From: Hydractinia symbiolongicarpus | Lineage: Eukaryota; Cnidaria; Hydrozoa; Anthoathecata; Hydractiniidae | Assembly: GCF_029227915.1 (NCBI RefSeq) | Contig: NC_079875.1 | Location: 1,302,001 to 1,366,000 of the forward strand | Length of the DNA stretch: 64,000 nt | Direction of reading: 5' to 3' | Shown: positions 26,351-37,625 of the stretch, piece by piece | Layout of the letters: the number at the start of each line of letters is the position of its first letter | How positions within the stretch are numbered: position 1 is the stretch's first letter | Program-made: the position numbers and the translations under genes | Notes under the pieces: generated by a model | Told to the model about the DNA's origin: nothing | Database searches by the model: none | Seen by the model: only the letters and a program-made list of their open reading frames with translations

Positions 26351-29300
26351 CGTCTCATCAAAAATGAAAAGATTTCTGAAAACTACAAGTCTCATGCGTT
26401 TTAGTGGTGAATAAATGAATTAAAAAATCGTTCGGGAAATGAGTTTAATCCCTGGGTACTATCTTTGTATACTTTTGACTATACGGGCCGAGTCCGGGGT
26501 TTACGGGAAATGGCGGGTTTTCGTTTGCCGGCGATTAAACTTCTTTTATTCAGCGTCTCATCAAAAATGAAAACATTTTTGAAAACTACAAGTCTCAAGC
26601 GTTTTAGTGGTGAAAAGATAATTTAAAAAATCGTTTTGGAAATGAGTTTACTCACTGGGTACTTTCCTTGTATACTTTTAACTATACAGGCCGAGTCCGG
26701 GATTTACGGGAAATCGCAGGTTTTCGTTTGCCGGCGATTAAACTTCTTTTATTCAGCGTCTCATCAAAAATGAAAACATTTTTGAAAACTACAAGTCTCA
26801 TACGTTTTAGTGGTGAAAAAATAATTTAAAAATTCGTTCTGGAAATGAGTTTACTCACTGGGTACTTTCCTTGTATACTTTTAACTATACGGGCCGAGTC
26901 CGGGATTTACGGGAAATCGCAGGTTTTCGTTTGCCGGCGATTAAACTTCTTTTATTCAGCGTCTCATCAAAAATGAAAACATTTTTAAAAACTACAAGTC
27001 TCATGGGCTTTAGTGGTGAAATAATAATTTAAAAAATCGTTCGGAAAATGAGTTTACACCCCGGGTACTTTCTTTGTATACTTTTGACTATACGGGCCGA
27101 GTCCGGGATTTACGGGAAATCGCAGGTTTTCGTTTGCCGGCGATTAAACTTCTTTTATTCAGCGTCTCATCAAAAATGAAAACATTTTTGAAAACTACAA
27201 GTCTCATGCGTTTTAGTGGTTAAAAAATAATTTAAAAAATAGTTCAGGAAATGAGTTTACTCCCTGGGTACTTTCTTTGTATACTTTTGACTATACGGGC
27301 CGAGTCCGGGGTTTACGGGAAATGGCGGGTTTCCGTTTGCCGGCGATTAAACTTCTTTTATTCAGCGTCTCATCAAAAATGAAAACATTTTTGAAAACTA
27401 CAAGTCTCATGGGCTTTAGTGGTGAAATAATAATTTAAATAATCGTTTGGGAAATGAGTTTACTCCCTGGGTACTTTCTTTGTATACTTTTGACTATACG
27501 GGCTGAGTCCGGGATTTACGGGAAATAGCAGGTTTTCGTTTGCCGGCGATTAAACTTCTTTTATTCAGCGTCTCATCAAAAATGAAAACATTTTTGAAAA
27601 CTACAAGTCTCATGCGTTTTAGTGGTGAAAAAATAATTTAAAAAATCGTTCGGGAAATGAGTTTACACCCTGGGTACTTTCTTTGTATACTTTTGACTAT
27701 ACGGGCCGAGTCGGGGATTTACGGGAAATCGCAGGTTTGCGTTTGCCGGCGATTAAACTTCTTTTATTCAGCGTCTCATCAAAAATGAAAACATTTTTAA
27801 AAACTAAAAGTCTCATGGGCTTTAGTGGTGAAATAATAATTTAAATAATCGTTTGGGAAATGAGTTTACTCCCTGGGTACTTTCTTTGTATACTTTTGAC
27901 TATACGGGCCGAGTCTGGGATTTACGGGAAATAGCAGGTTTTCGTTTGCCGGCGATTAAACTTCTTTTATTCAGCGTCTCATTAAAAATGAAAACATTAT
28001 TGAAAACTACAAGTCTCAAGCGTTTTAGTGGTGAAAAGATAATTTAAAAAATCGTTTTGGAAATGAGTTTACTCACTGGGTACTTTCCTTGTATACTTTT
28101 AACTATACGGGCCGAGTCCGGGATTTACGGGAAATCGCAGGTTTTCGTTTGCCGGCGATTAAACTTCTTTTATTCAGCGTCTCATCAAAAATGAAAAGAT
28201 TTCTGAAAACTACAAGTCTCATGCGTTTTAGTGGTGAATAAATGAATTAAAAAATCGTTCGGGAAATGAGTTTAATCCCTGGGTACTATCTTTGTATACT
28301 TTTGACTATACGGGCCGAGTCCGGGGTTTACGGGAAATGGCGGGTTTTCGTTTGCCGGCGATTAAACTTCTTTTATTCAGCGTCTCATCAAAAATGAAAA
28401 CATTTTTGAAAACTACAAGTCTCAAGCGTTTTAGTGGTGAAAAGATAATTTAAAAAATCGTTTTGGAAATGAGTTTACTCACTGGGTACTTTCCTTGTAT
28501 ACTTTTAACTATACGGGCCGAGTCCGGGATTTACGGGAAATCGCAGGTTTTCGTTTGCCGGCGATTAAACTTCTTTTATTCAGCGTCTCATCAAAAATGA
28601 AAACATTTTTGAAAACTACAAGTCTCATACGTTTTAGTGGTGAAAAAATAATTTAAAAATTCGTTCTGGAAATGAGTTTACTCACTGGGTACTTTCCTTG
28701 TATACTTTTAACTATACGGGCCGAGTCCGGGATTTACGGGAAATCGCAGGTTTTCGTTTGCCGGCGATTAAACTTCTTTTATTCAGCGTCTCATCAAAAA
28801 TGAAAACATTTTTAAAAACTACAAGTCTCATGGGCTTTAGTGGTGAAATAATAATTTAAAAAATCGTTCGGAAAATGAGTTTACACCCCGGGTACTTTCT
28901 TTGTATACTTTTGACTATACGGGCCGAGTCCGGGATTTACGGGAAATCGCAGGTTTTCGTTTGCCGGCGATTAAACTTCTTTTATTCAGCGTCTCATCAA
29001 AAATGAAAACATTTTTGAAAACTACAAGTCTCATGCGTTTTAGTGGTTAAAAAATAATTTAAAAAATAGTTCAGGAAATGAGTTTACTCCCTGGGTACTT
29101 TCTTTGTATACTTTTGACTATACGGGCCGAGTCCGGGGTTTACGGGAAATGGCGGGTTTTCGTTTGCCGGCGATTAAACTTCTTTTATTCAGCGTCTCAT
29201 CAAAAATGAAAACATTTTTGAAAACTACAAGTCTCATGGGCTTTAGTGGTGAAATAATAATTTAAATAATCGTTTGGGAAATGAGTTTACTCCCTGGGTA

Positions 29301-30010
29301 CTTTCTTTGTATACTTTTGACTATACGGGCTGAGTCCGGGATTTACGGGAAATAGCAGGTTTTCGTTTGCCGGCGATTAAACTTCTTTTATTCAGCGTCT
29401 CATCAAAAATGAAAACATTTTTGAAAACTACAAGTCTCATGCGTTTTAGTGGTGAAAAACTAATTTAAAAAATCGTTCGGGAAATGAGTTTACACCCTGG
29501 GTACTTTCTTTGTATACTTTTGACTATACGGGCCGAGTCGGGGATTTACGGGAAATCGCAGGTTTGCGTTTGCCGGCGATTAAACTTCTTTTATTCAGCG
29601 TCTCATCAAAAATGAAAACATTTTTAAAAACTAAAAGTCTCATGGGCTTTAGTGGTGAAATAATAATTTAAATAATCGTTTGGGAAATGAGTTTACTCCC
29701 TGGGTACTTTCTTTGTATACTTTTGACTATACGGGCCGAGTCTGGGATTTACGGGAAATAGCAGGTTTTCGTTTGCCGGCGATTAAACTTCTTTTATTCA
29801 GCGTCTCATTAAAAATGAAAACATTATTGAAAACTACAAGTCTCAAGCGTTTTAGTGGTGAAAAGATAATTTAAAAAATCGTTTTGGAAATGAGTTTACT
29901 CACTGGGTACTTTCCTTGTATACTTTTAACTATACGGGCCGAGTCCGGGATTTACGGGAAATCGCAGGTTTTCGTTTGCCGGCGATTAAACTTCTTTTAT
30001 TCAGCGTCTC
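26350..30010 (+). repeat. 9-mer HOR, 1827 bp, two tandem copies
   Basis: Sequence from about 26350 to 28176 recurs at 28177 to about 30010, offset 1827 bp, exactly 9 x 203. The monomers at 27853 and 29680 (CATTATTG, CTCAAGCG) and the GAGTTTAATCCCTGGG starts near 26445 and 28272 show it. Differences are few, for example TATACAGGCC near 26690 against TATACGGGCC, and GGGTTTCCG near 27330 against GGGTTTTCG. All monomers are type A. Confidence 0.8.
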
Positions 30011-31964
30011 ATCAAAAATGAAAACATTTTTGAAAACTACAAGTCTCATACGTTTTAGTGGTGAAAAAATAATTTAAAAATTCGTTCTGGAAATGAGTTT
30101 ACTCACTGGGTACTTTCCTTGTATACTTTTAACTATACGGGCCGAGTCCGGGATTTACGGGAAATCGCAGGTTTTCGTTTGCCGGCGATTAAACTTCTTT
30201 TATTCAGCATCTCATCAAAAATGAAAACATTTTTAAAAACTACAAGTCTCATGGGCCTTAGTGGTGAAATAATAATTTAAAAAATCGTTCGGAAAATGAG
30301 TTTACACCCCGGGTACTTTCTTTGTATACTTTTGACTATACGGGCCGAGTCCGGGATTTACGGGAAATCGCAGGTTTTCGTTTGCCGGCGATTAAACTTC
30401 TTTTATTCAGCGTCTCATCAAAAATGAAAACATTTTTGAAAACTACAAGTCTCATGCGTTTTAGTGGTGAAAAAATAATTTAAAAAATAGTTCAGGAAAT
30501 GAGTTTACTCCCTGGGTACTTTCTTTGTATACTTTTGACTATACGGGCCGAGTCCGGGGTTTACGGGAAATGGCGGGTTTTTGTTTGCCGGCGATTAAAC
30601 TTCTTTTATTCAGCGTCTCATCAAAAATTAAAACATTTTTGAAAACTACAAGTCTCATGGGCTTTAGTGGTGAAATAATAATTTAAATAATCGTTTGGGA
30701 AATGAGTTTACTCCCTGGGTACTTTCTTTGTATACTTTTGACTATACGGGCTGAGTCCGGGATTTACGGGAAATAGCAGGTTTTCGTTTGCCGGCGATTA
30801 AACTTCTTTTATTCAGCGTCTCATCAAAAATGAAAACATTTTTGAAAACTACAAGTCTCATGCGTTTTAGTGGTGAAAAAATAATTTAAAAAATCGTTCG
30901 GGAAATGAGTTTACACCCTGGGTACTTTCTTTGTATACTTTTGACTATACGGGCCGAGTCGGGGATTTACGGGAAATCGCAGGTTTTCTTTTGCCGGCGA
31001 TTAAACTTCTTTTATTCAGCGTCTCATCAAAAATGAAAACATTTTTAAAAACTAAAAGTCTCATGGGCTTTAGTGGTGAAATAATAATTTAAATAATCGT
31101 TTGGGAAATGAGTTTACTCCCTGGGTACTTTCTTTGTATACTTTTGACTATACGGGCCGAGTCTGGGATTTACGGGAAATAGCAGGTTTTCGTTTGCCGG
31201 CGATTAAACTTCTTTTATTCAGCGTCTCATTAAAAATGAAAACATTATTGAAAACTACAAGTCTCATGCGTTTTAGTGGTGAAAAAATAATTTAAAAAAT
31301 CGTTCGGGAAATCAGTTTACACCCTGGGTACTTTCTTTGTATACTTTTGACTATACGGGCCGAGTCGGGGATTTACGGGAAATCGCAGGTTTTCGTTTGC
31401 CGGCGATTAAACTTCTTTTATTCAGCGTCTCATCAAAAATGAAAACATTTTTGAAAACTACAAGTCTCATGCGTTTTAGTGGTGAAAAAATAATTTAAAA
31501 AATCGTTCGAGAAATGAGTTTACACCCTGGGTACTTTCTTTGTATACTTTTGACTATACGGGCCGAGTCCGGGATTTACGGGAAATCGCAGGTTTTCGTT
31601 TGCCGGCGATTAAACCACTTTCATTAAGCCTCTCATCAAAAATGAAAAGATTTCTAAAAACTACAAGTCTCATGCGTTTTAGTGGTGAATAAATGAATTA
31701 AAAAATCGTTCGGGAAATGAGTTTACTCCCTGGGTACTATCTTTGTATACTTTTGACTATACGGGCCGAGTCCGGGATTTACGGGAAATCGCAGGTTTTC
31801 GTTTGCCGGCGATTAAACTTCTTTTATTCAGCGTCTCATCAAAAATGAAAACATTTTTGAAAACTACAAGTCTTATGCGTTTTAGTGGTGAAAAAATAAT
31901 TTAAAAAATCGTTCGGGAAATGAGTTTACACCCTGGGTACTTTCTTTGTATACTTTTGACTATA

Positions 31965-31998
31965 CGGGCCGAGTCCGGGATTTACGGGAAATCGCAGG
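31965..31998 (+). other. Helically spaced CGGG cluster in the monomer GC core
   Basis: In the reference A monomer CGGG starts at monomer positions 58, 69 and 78, and a CAGG sits at 88. Type B and many A copies have CGGG at 88 as well. The spacings are 11, 9 and 10 bp, close to one DNA helical turn. A further CGGG at position 7 is 51 bp upstream, about five turns. A/T steps (TATA, ATTTA, AAAT) lie between the GC clusters. GC and A/T dinucleotides alternating every 10 bp are a known nucleosome-positioning signal, so a positioning role is plausible but is inferred here. The block recurs in essentially every monomer. Confidence 0.7.
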
Positions 31999-32035
31999 TT
32001 TTCGTTTGCCGGCGATTAAACTTCTTTTATTCAGC

Positions 32036-32079
32036 GTCTCATCAAAAATGAAAACATTTTTGAAAACTACAAGTCTCAT
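32036..32079 (+). repeat. GTCTCAT direct repeat pair flanking the dyad
   Basis: GTCTCAT occurs at 32036-32042 and again at 32073-32079, 37 bp apart, with the dyad starting at the last base of the first copy. Both copies persist in most monomers of both families. Occasional variants are CCTCTCAT, GTCTAAT, GTCTCAC and GTCTTAT. TGAAAA also recurs inside and just after this block (monomer positions 142, 154 and 185). This may be a relic of an older, shorter repeat or a paired protein site; nothing in the sequence decides between these. Confidence 0.6.
32042..32063. other. 22-bp dyad symmetry (9-bp arms, A4 spacer)
   Basis: The left arm TCAAAAATG is followed by AAAA and then by the exact reverse complement CATTTTTGA. 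The same inverted repeat is present in most type A and many type B monomers. Derived variants break it in the right arm (CATTTTTAA in the GGGCTTT subtype, CATTTCTGA, CATTATTGA). I saw no clear compensating change in the left arm, which argues against strong selection for the stem. Short dyads are known to be common in centromeric satellites that lack CENP-B boxes, but a role here is inference. It does not resemble a transcription terminator, because no GC stem precedes the T tract. Confidence 0.75.
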
Positions 32080-35000
32080 GCGTTTTAGTGGTGAAAAAAT
32101 AATTTAAAAAATAGTTCAGGAAATGAGTTTACTCCCTGGGTACTTTCTTTGTATACTTTTGACTATACGGGCCGAGTCCGGGGTTTACGGGAAATGGCGG
32201 GTTTTTGTTTGCCGGCGATTAAACTTCTTTTATTCAGCGTCTCATCAAAAATTAAAACATTTTTGAAAACTACAAGTCTCATGGGCTTTAGTGGTGAAAT
32301 AATAATTTAAATAATCGTTTGGGAAATGAGTTTACTCCCTGGGTACTTTCTTTGTATACTTTTGACTATACGGGCTGAGTCCGGGATTTACGGGAAATAG
32401 CAGGTTTTCGTTTGCCGGCGATTAAACTTCTTTTATTCAGCGTCTCATCAAAAATGAAAACATTTTTGAAAACTACAAGTCTCATGCGTTTTAGTGGTGA
32501 AAAAATAATTTAAAAAATCGTTCGGGAAATGAGTTTACACCCTGGGTACTTTCTTTGTATACTTTTGACTATACGGGCCGAGTCGGGGATTTACGGGAAA
32601 TCGCAGGTTTTCTTTTGCCGGCGATTAAACTTCTTTTATTCAGCGTCTCATCAAAAATGAAAACATTTTTAAAAACTAAAAGTCTCATGGGCTTTAGTGG
32701 TGAAATAATAATTTAAATAATCGTTTGGGAAATGAGTTTACTCCCTGGGTACTTTCTTTGTATACTTTTGACTATACGGGCCGAGTCTGGGATTTACGGG
32801 AAATAGCAGGTTTTCGTTTGCCGGCGATTAAACTTCTTTTATTCAGCGTCTCATTAAAAATGAAAACATTATTGAAAACTACAAGTCTCATGCGTTTTAG
32901 TGGTGAAAAAATAATTTAAAAAATCGTTCGGGAAATCAGTTTACACCCTGGGTACTTTCTTTGTATACTTTTGACTATACGGGCCGAGTCGGGGATTTAC
33001 GGGAAATCGCAGGTTTTCGTTTGCCGGCGATTAAACTTCTTTTATTCAGCGTCTCATCAAAAATGAAAACATTTTTGAAAACTACAAGTCTCATGCGTTT
33101 TAGTGGTGAAAAAATAATTTAAAAAATCGTTCGAGAAATGAGTTTACACCCTGGGTACTTTCTTTGTATACTTTTGACTATACGGGCCGAGTCCGGGATT
33201 TACGGGAAATCGCAGGTTTTCGTTTGCCGGCGATTAAACCACTTTCATTAAGCCTCTCATCAAAAATGAAAAGATTTCTAAAAACTACAAGTCTCATGCG
33301 TTTTAGTGGTGAATAAATGAATTAAAAAATCGTTCGGGAAATGAGTTTACTCCCTGGGTACTATCTTTGTATACTTTTGACTATACGGGCCGAGTCCGGG
33401 GTTTACGGGAAATGGCGGGTTTTTGTTTGCCGGCGATTAAACTTCTTTTATTCAGCGTCTCATCAAAAATTAAAACATTTTTGAAAACTACAAGTCTCAT
33501 GGGCTTTAGTGGTGAAATAATAATTTAAATAATCGTTTGGGAAATGAGTTTACTCCCTGGGTACTTTCTTTGTATACTTTTGACTATACGGGCTGAGTCC
33601 GGGATTTACGGGAAATAGCAGGTTTTCGTTTGCCGGCGATTAAACTTCTTTTATTCAGCGTCTCATCAAAAATGAAAACATTTTTGAAAACTACAAGTCT
33701 CATGCGTTTTAGTGGTGAAAAAAAAATTTAAAAAATCGTTCGGGAAATGAGTTTACACCCTGGGTACTTTCTTTGTATACTTTTGACTATACGGGCCGAG
33801 TCGGGGATTTACGGGAAATCGCAGGTTTTCGTTTGCCGGCGATTAAACTTCTTTTATTCAGCGTCTCATCAAAAATGAAAACATTTTTAAAAACTAAAAG
33901 TCTCATGGGCTTTAGTGGTGAAATAATAATTTAAATAATCGTTTGGGAAATGAGTTTACTCCCTGGGTACTTTCTTTGTATACTTTTGACTATACGGGCC
34001 GAGTCTGGGATTTACGGGAAATAGCAGGTTTTCGTTTGCCGGAGATTAAACTTCTTTTATTCAGCGTCTCATTAAAAATGAAAACATTATTGAAAACTAC
34101 AAGTCTCATGCGTTTTAGTGGTGAAAAAATAATTTAAAAAATCGTTCGGGAAATCAGTTTACACCCTGGGTACTTTCTTTGTATACTTTTGACTATACGG
34201 GCCGAGTCGGGGATTTACGGGAAATCGCAGGTTTTCGTTTGCCGGCGATTAAACTTCTTTTATTCAGCGTCTCATCAAAAATGAAAACATTTTTGAAAAC
34301 TACAAGTCTCATGCGTTTTAGTGGTGAAAAAATAATTTAAAAAATCGTTCGAGAAATGAGTTTACACCCTGGGTACTTTCTTTGTATACTTTTGACTATA
34401 CGGGCCGAGTACGGGATTTACGGGAAATCGCAGGTTTTCGTTTGCCGGCGATTAAACCACTTTCATTAAGCCTCTCATCAAAAATGAAAAGATTTCTAAA
34501 AACTACAAGTCTCATGCGTTTTAGTGGTGAATAAATGAATTAAAAAATCGTTCGGGAAATGAGTTTACTCCCTGGGTACTATCTTTGTATACTTTTGACT
34601 ATACGGGCCGAGTCCGGGATTTACGGGAAATCGCAGGTTTTCGTTTGCCGGCGATTAAACTTCTTTTATTCAGCGTCTCATCAAAAATGAAAACATTTTT
34701 GAAAACTACAAGTCTTATGCGTTTTAGTGGTGAAAAAATAATTTAAAAAATCGTTCGGGAAATGAGTTTACACCCTGGGTACTTTCTTTGTATACTTTTG
34801 ACTATACGGGCCGAGTCGGGGATTTACGGGAAATCGCAGGTTTTCGTTTGCCGGCGATTAAACTTCTTTTATTCAGCGTCTCATCAAAAATGAAAACATT
34901 TTTAAAAACTAAAAGTCTCATGGGCTTTAGTGGTGAAATAATAATTTAAATAATCGTTTGGGAAATGAGTTTACTCCCTGGGTACTTTCTTTGTATACTT

Positions 35001-35159
35001 TTGACTATACGGGCCGAGTCCGGGATTTACGGGAAATAGCAGGTTTTAGTTTGCCGGCGATTAAACTTCTTTTATTCAGCGTCTCATCAAAAATGAAAAC
35101 ATTTTTGAAAACTACAAGTCTCTTACGTTTTAGTGGTGAAAAAATAATTTAAAAATTCG

Positions 35160-37625
35160 TTCTGGAAATGAGTTTACTCACTGGGTACTTTCCTTGTATA
35201 CTTTTAACTATACGGGCCGAGTCCGGGATTTACGGGAAATCGCAGGTTTTCGTTTGCCGGCGATTAAACTTCTTTTATTCAGCGTCTCATCAAAAATGAA
35301 AACATTTTTAAAAACTACAAGTCTCATGGGCTTTAGTGGTGAAATAATTATTTAAAAAATCGTTCGGGAAATGAGTTTACACCCCGGGTACTTTCTTTGT
35401 ATACTTTTGACTATACGGGCCGAGTCCGGGATTTACGGGAAATCGCAGGTTTTCGTTTGCCGGCGATTAAACTTCTTTTATTCAGCGTCTCATCAAAAAT
35501 GAAAACATTTTTGAAAACTACAAGTCTCATGCGTTTTAGTGGTGAAAAAATAATTTAAAAAATAGTTCGGTGCAATGCGTTTACTCCCTGGGTACTTTCT
35601 TTGTATACTTTTGACTATACGGGCCGAGTCCGGGATTTACGGGAAATAGCAGGTTTTCGTTTGCCGGCGATTAAACTTCTTTTATTCAGCGTCTCATCAA
35701 AAATGAGAACATTTTTGAAAACTACAAGTCTCATGGGCTTTAGTGGTGAAATAATAATTTAAATAATCGTTTGGGAAATGAGTTTACTCCCTGGGTACTT
35801 TCTTTGTATACTTTTGACTATACGGGCCGAGTCCGGGATTTACGGGAAATAGCAGGTTTTCGTTTGCCGGCGATTAAACTTCTTTTATTCAGCGTCTCAT
35901 CATAAATGAAAACATTTTTGAAAACTACAAGTCTCATGCGTTTTAGTGGTGAAAAAATAATTTAAAAAATCGTTCGGGAAATGAGTTTACACCCTGGGTA
36001 CTTTCTTTGTATACTTTTGACTATACGGGCCGAGTCGGGGATTTACGGGAAATCGCAGGTTTTCGTTTGCCGGCGATTAAACTTCTTTTATTCAGCGTCT
36101 CATCAAAAATGAAAACATTTTTGAAAACTACAAGTCTCATGCGTTTTAGTGGTGAAAAAATAATTTAAAAAATAGTTCGGTGCAATGCGTTTACTCCCTG
36201 GGTACTTTTTTGTATACTTTTGACTATACGGGCCGAGTCGGGGATTTACGGGAAATAGCAGGTTTTCGTTTGCCGGCGATTAAACTTCTTTTATTCAGCG
36301 TCTCATCAAAAATGAGAACATTTTTGAAAACTACAAGTCTCATGGGCTTTAGTGGTGAAATAATAATTTAAATAATCGTTTGGGAAATGAGTTTACTCCC
36401 TGGGTACTTTCTTTGTATACTTTTGACTATACGGGCCGAGTCCGGGATTTACGGGAAATAGCAGGTTTTCGTTTGCCGGCGATTAAACTTCTTTTATTCA
36501 GCGTCTCATCAAAAATGAAAACATTTTTGAAAACTACAAGTCTCATGCGTTTTAGTGGTGAAAAAATAATTTAAAAAATCGTTCGGGAAATGAGTTTACA
36601 CCCTGGGTACTTTCTTTGGATACTTTTGACTATGCGGGCCGAGTCGGGGATTTACGGGAAATCGCAGGTTTTCGTTTGCCGGCGATTAAACTTCTTTTAT
36701 TCAGCGTCTCATCAAAAATGAAAACATTTCTAAAAACTACAAGTCTCATGCGTTTTAGTGGTGAAAAAGTAATTTAAAAAATCGTTCGGGAAATGAGTTT
36801 ACTCCCTGGGTACTTTCTTTGTATACTTTTGACTATACGGGCCGAGTCTGGGATTTACGGGAAATAGCAGGTTTTTGTTTGCCGGCGATTAAACTTCTTT
36901 TATTCAGCGTCTCATCAAAAATGAAAACATTTTTGAAAACTACAAGTCTCATGCGTTTTAGTTGTGAAAAAATAATTTAAAAAATCGTTCGGGAAATGAG
37001 TTTACTCCCTGGGTACTATCTTTGTATACTTTTGACTATACGGGCCGAGTCCGGGGTTTACGGGAAATGGCGGGTTTTCGTTTGCCGGCGATTAAACTTC
37101 TTTTATTCAGCGTCTCATCAAAAATGAAAACATTTTTGAAAACTACAAGTCTCATACGTTTTAGTGGTGAAGAAATAATTTAAAAATTCGTTCTGGAAAT
37201 GAGTTTACTCACTGGGTACTTTCCTTGTATACTTTTAACTATACGGGCCGAGTCCGGGATTTACGGGAAATCGCAGGTTTTCGTTTGCCGGCGATTAAAC
37301 TTCTTTTATTCAGCGTCTCATCAAAAATGAAAACATTTTTGAAAACTACAAGTCTCATACGTTTTAGTGGTGAAGAAATAATTTACAAATTCGTTCTGGA
37401 AATGAGTTTACTCACTGGGTACTTTCCTTGTATACTTTTAACTATACGGGCCGAGTCCGGGATTTACGGGAAATCGCAGGTTTTCGTTTGCCGGCGATTA
37501 AACTTCTTTTATTCAGCGTCTCATCAAAAATGAAAACATTTTTAAAAACTACAAGTCTCATGGGCTTTAGTGGTGAAATAATAATTTAAAAAATCGTTCG
37601 GGAAATGAGTTTACACCCCGGGTAC
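35160..37625 (+). repeat. A monomers with a 3-mer duplication marked by TGCAATGCG
   Basis: Two monomers start GTTCGGTGCAATGCGTTT instead of GTTCGGGAAATGAGTTT, near 35565 and 36174, about 609 bp apart. They are followed by the same AATGAGAAC variant (near 35703 and 36311), so three monomers were duplicated together. Further on, GAAGAAATAATTTA tails lie near 37170 and 37373. The second of these has AATAATTTACAAATTCG, which opens a 102-codon frame with no coding meaning. A single GACTATGCGGGCC copy is present near 36630. Confidence 0.74.

Larger units (their letters stand above)
31908..32110 (+). repeat. Type A reference monomer (203 bp)
   Basis: This copy matches the consensus I derived by eye for type A. 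It has 59 A, 35 C, 41 G and 68 T (37% GC). In order it contains: a TTCGGG box at 5-10; the pyrimidine-rich stretch with GTATAC; a GC core at 58-91 with CGGG repeats; TTCG and GCCGGCG at 95-107; a GTCTCAT at 129-135; an A/T dyad at 135-156; a second GTCTCAT at 166-172; and an A-rich tail ending in TAATTTAAAAA. Type A is diagnosed by CTTTTGAC after GTATA, GGCCGAGTC in the GC core and CTTCTTTTATTCAGCG before the first GTCTCAT. The monomer boundary chosen at ATCGTT is arbitrary. The tail carries an in-frame TAA in the frame that is otherwise open. Confidence 0.93.
28500..35160 (+). repeat. Nested type A HORs with 7-, 8-, 6- and 5-mer spacing
   Basis: The monomer with GTCTGGGATTT, AAATAGCAGG and CATTATTG recurs at 29680, 31101, 32725 and 33943, steps of 1421, 1624 and 1218 bp. 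An equivalent without CATTATTG follows at 34958 (1015 bp). All are exact multiples of 203. The same companion monomers surround each copy: GGGTTTTTGTTTGCC with AAAAATTAAAAC near 30580, 32200 and 33425, and ATCAGTTTACACCC near 31310, 32935 and 34155. The changing spacing shows gain or loss of whole monomers inside one ancestral HOR. The left end overlaps the 9-mer block. Confidence 0.78.

Noticed and set aside
31912-31928. CENP-B box-like sequence at TTCGGGAAATGAGTTT
   Set aside because: It matches 6 of the 9 core positions of the NTTCGNNNNANNCGGGN motif and lacks the second CGGG half in register. The other candidate, at TTCGTTTGCCGGCGA, matches about 5.
31949-31966. Second inverted repeat GTATA / TATAC around CTTTTGAC
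   Set aside because: The arms are only 5 bp with an 8-bp spacer and A/T-rich, so this is expected by chance.
31940-31970. Bacterial-like promoter elements (TTGACT, TATAC)
   Set aside because: The spacing is wrong, the elements recur in every monomer without a downstream gene, and the array is not bacterial in character.
32080-32110. pJ-alpha-like motif on the minus strand (TTTTTTCACCA)
   Set aside because: Ten adjacent positions of the alpha-satellite pJ-alpha consensus fit as I recall it, but most lie in a T run and the ends do not match. Chance similarity in A/T-rich DNA is likely.
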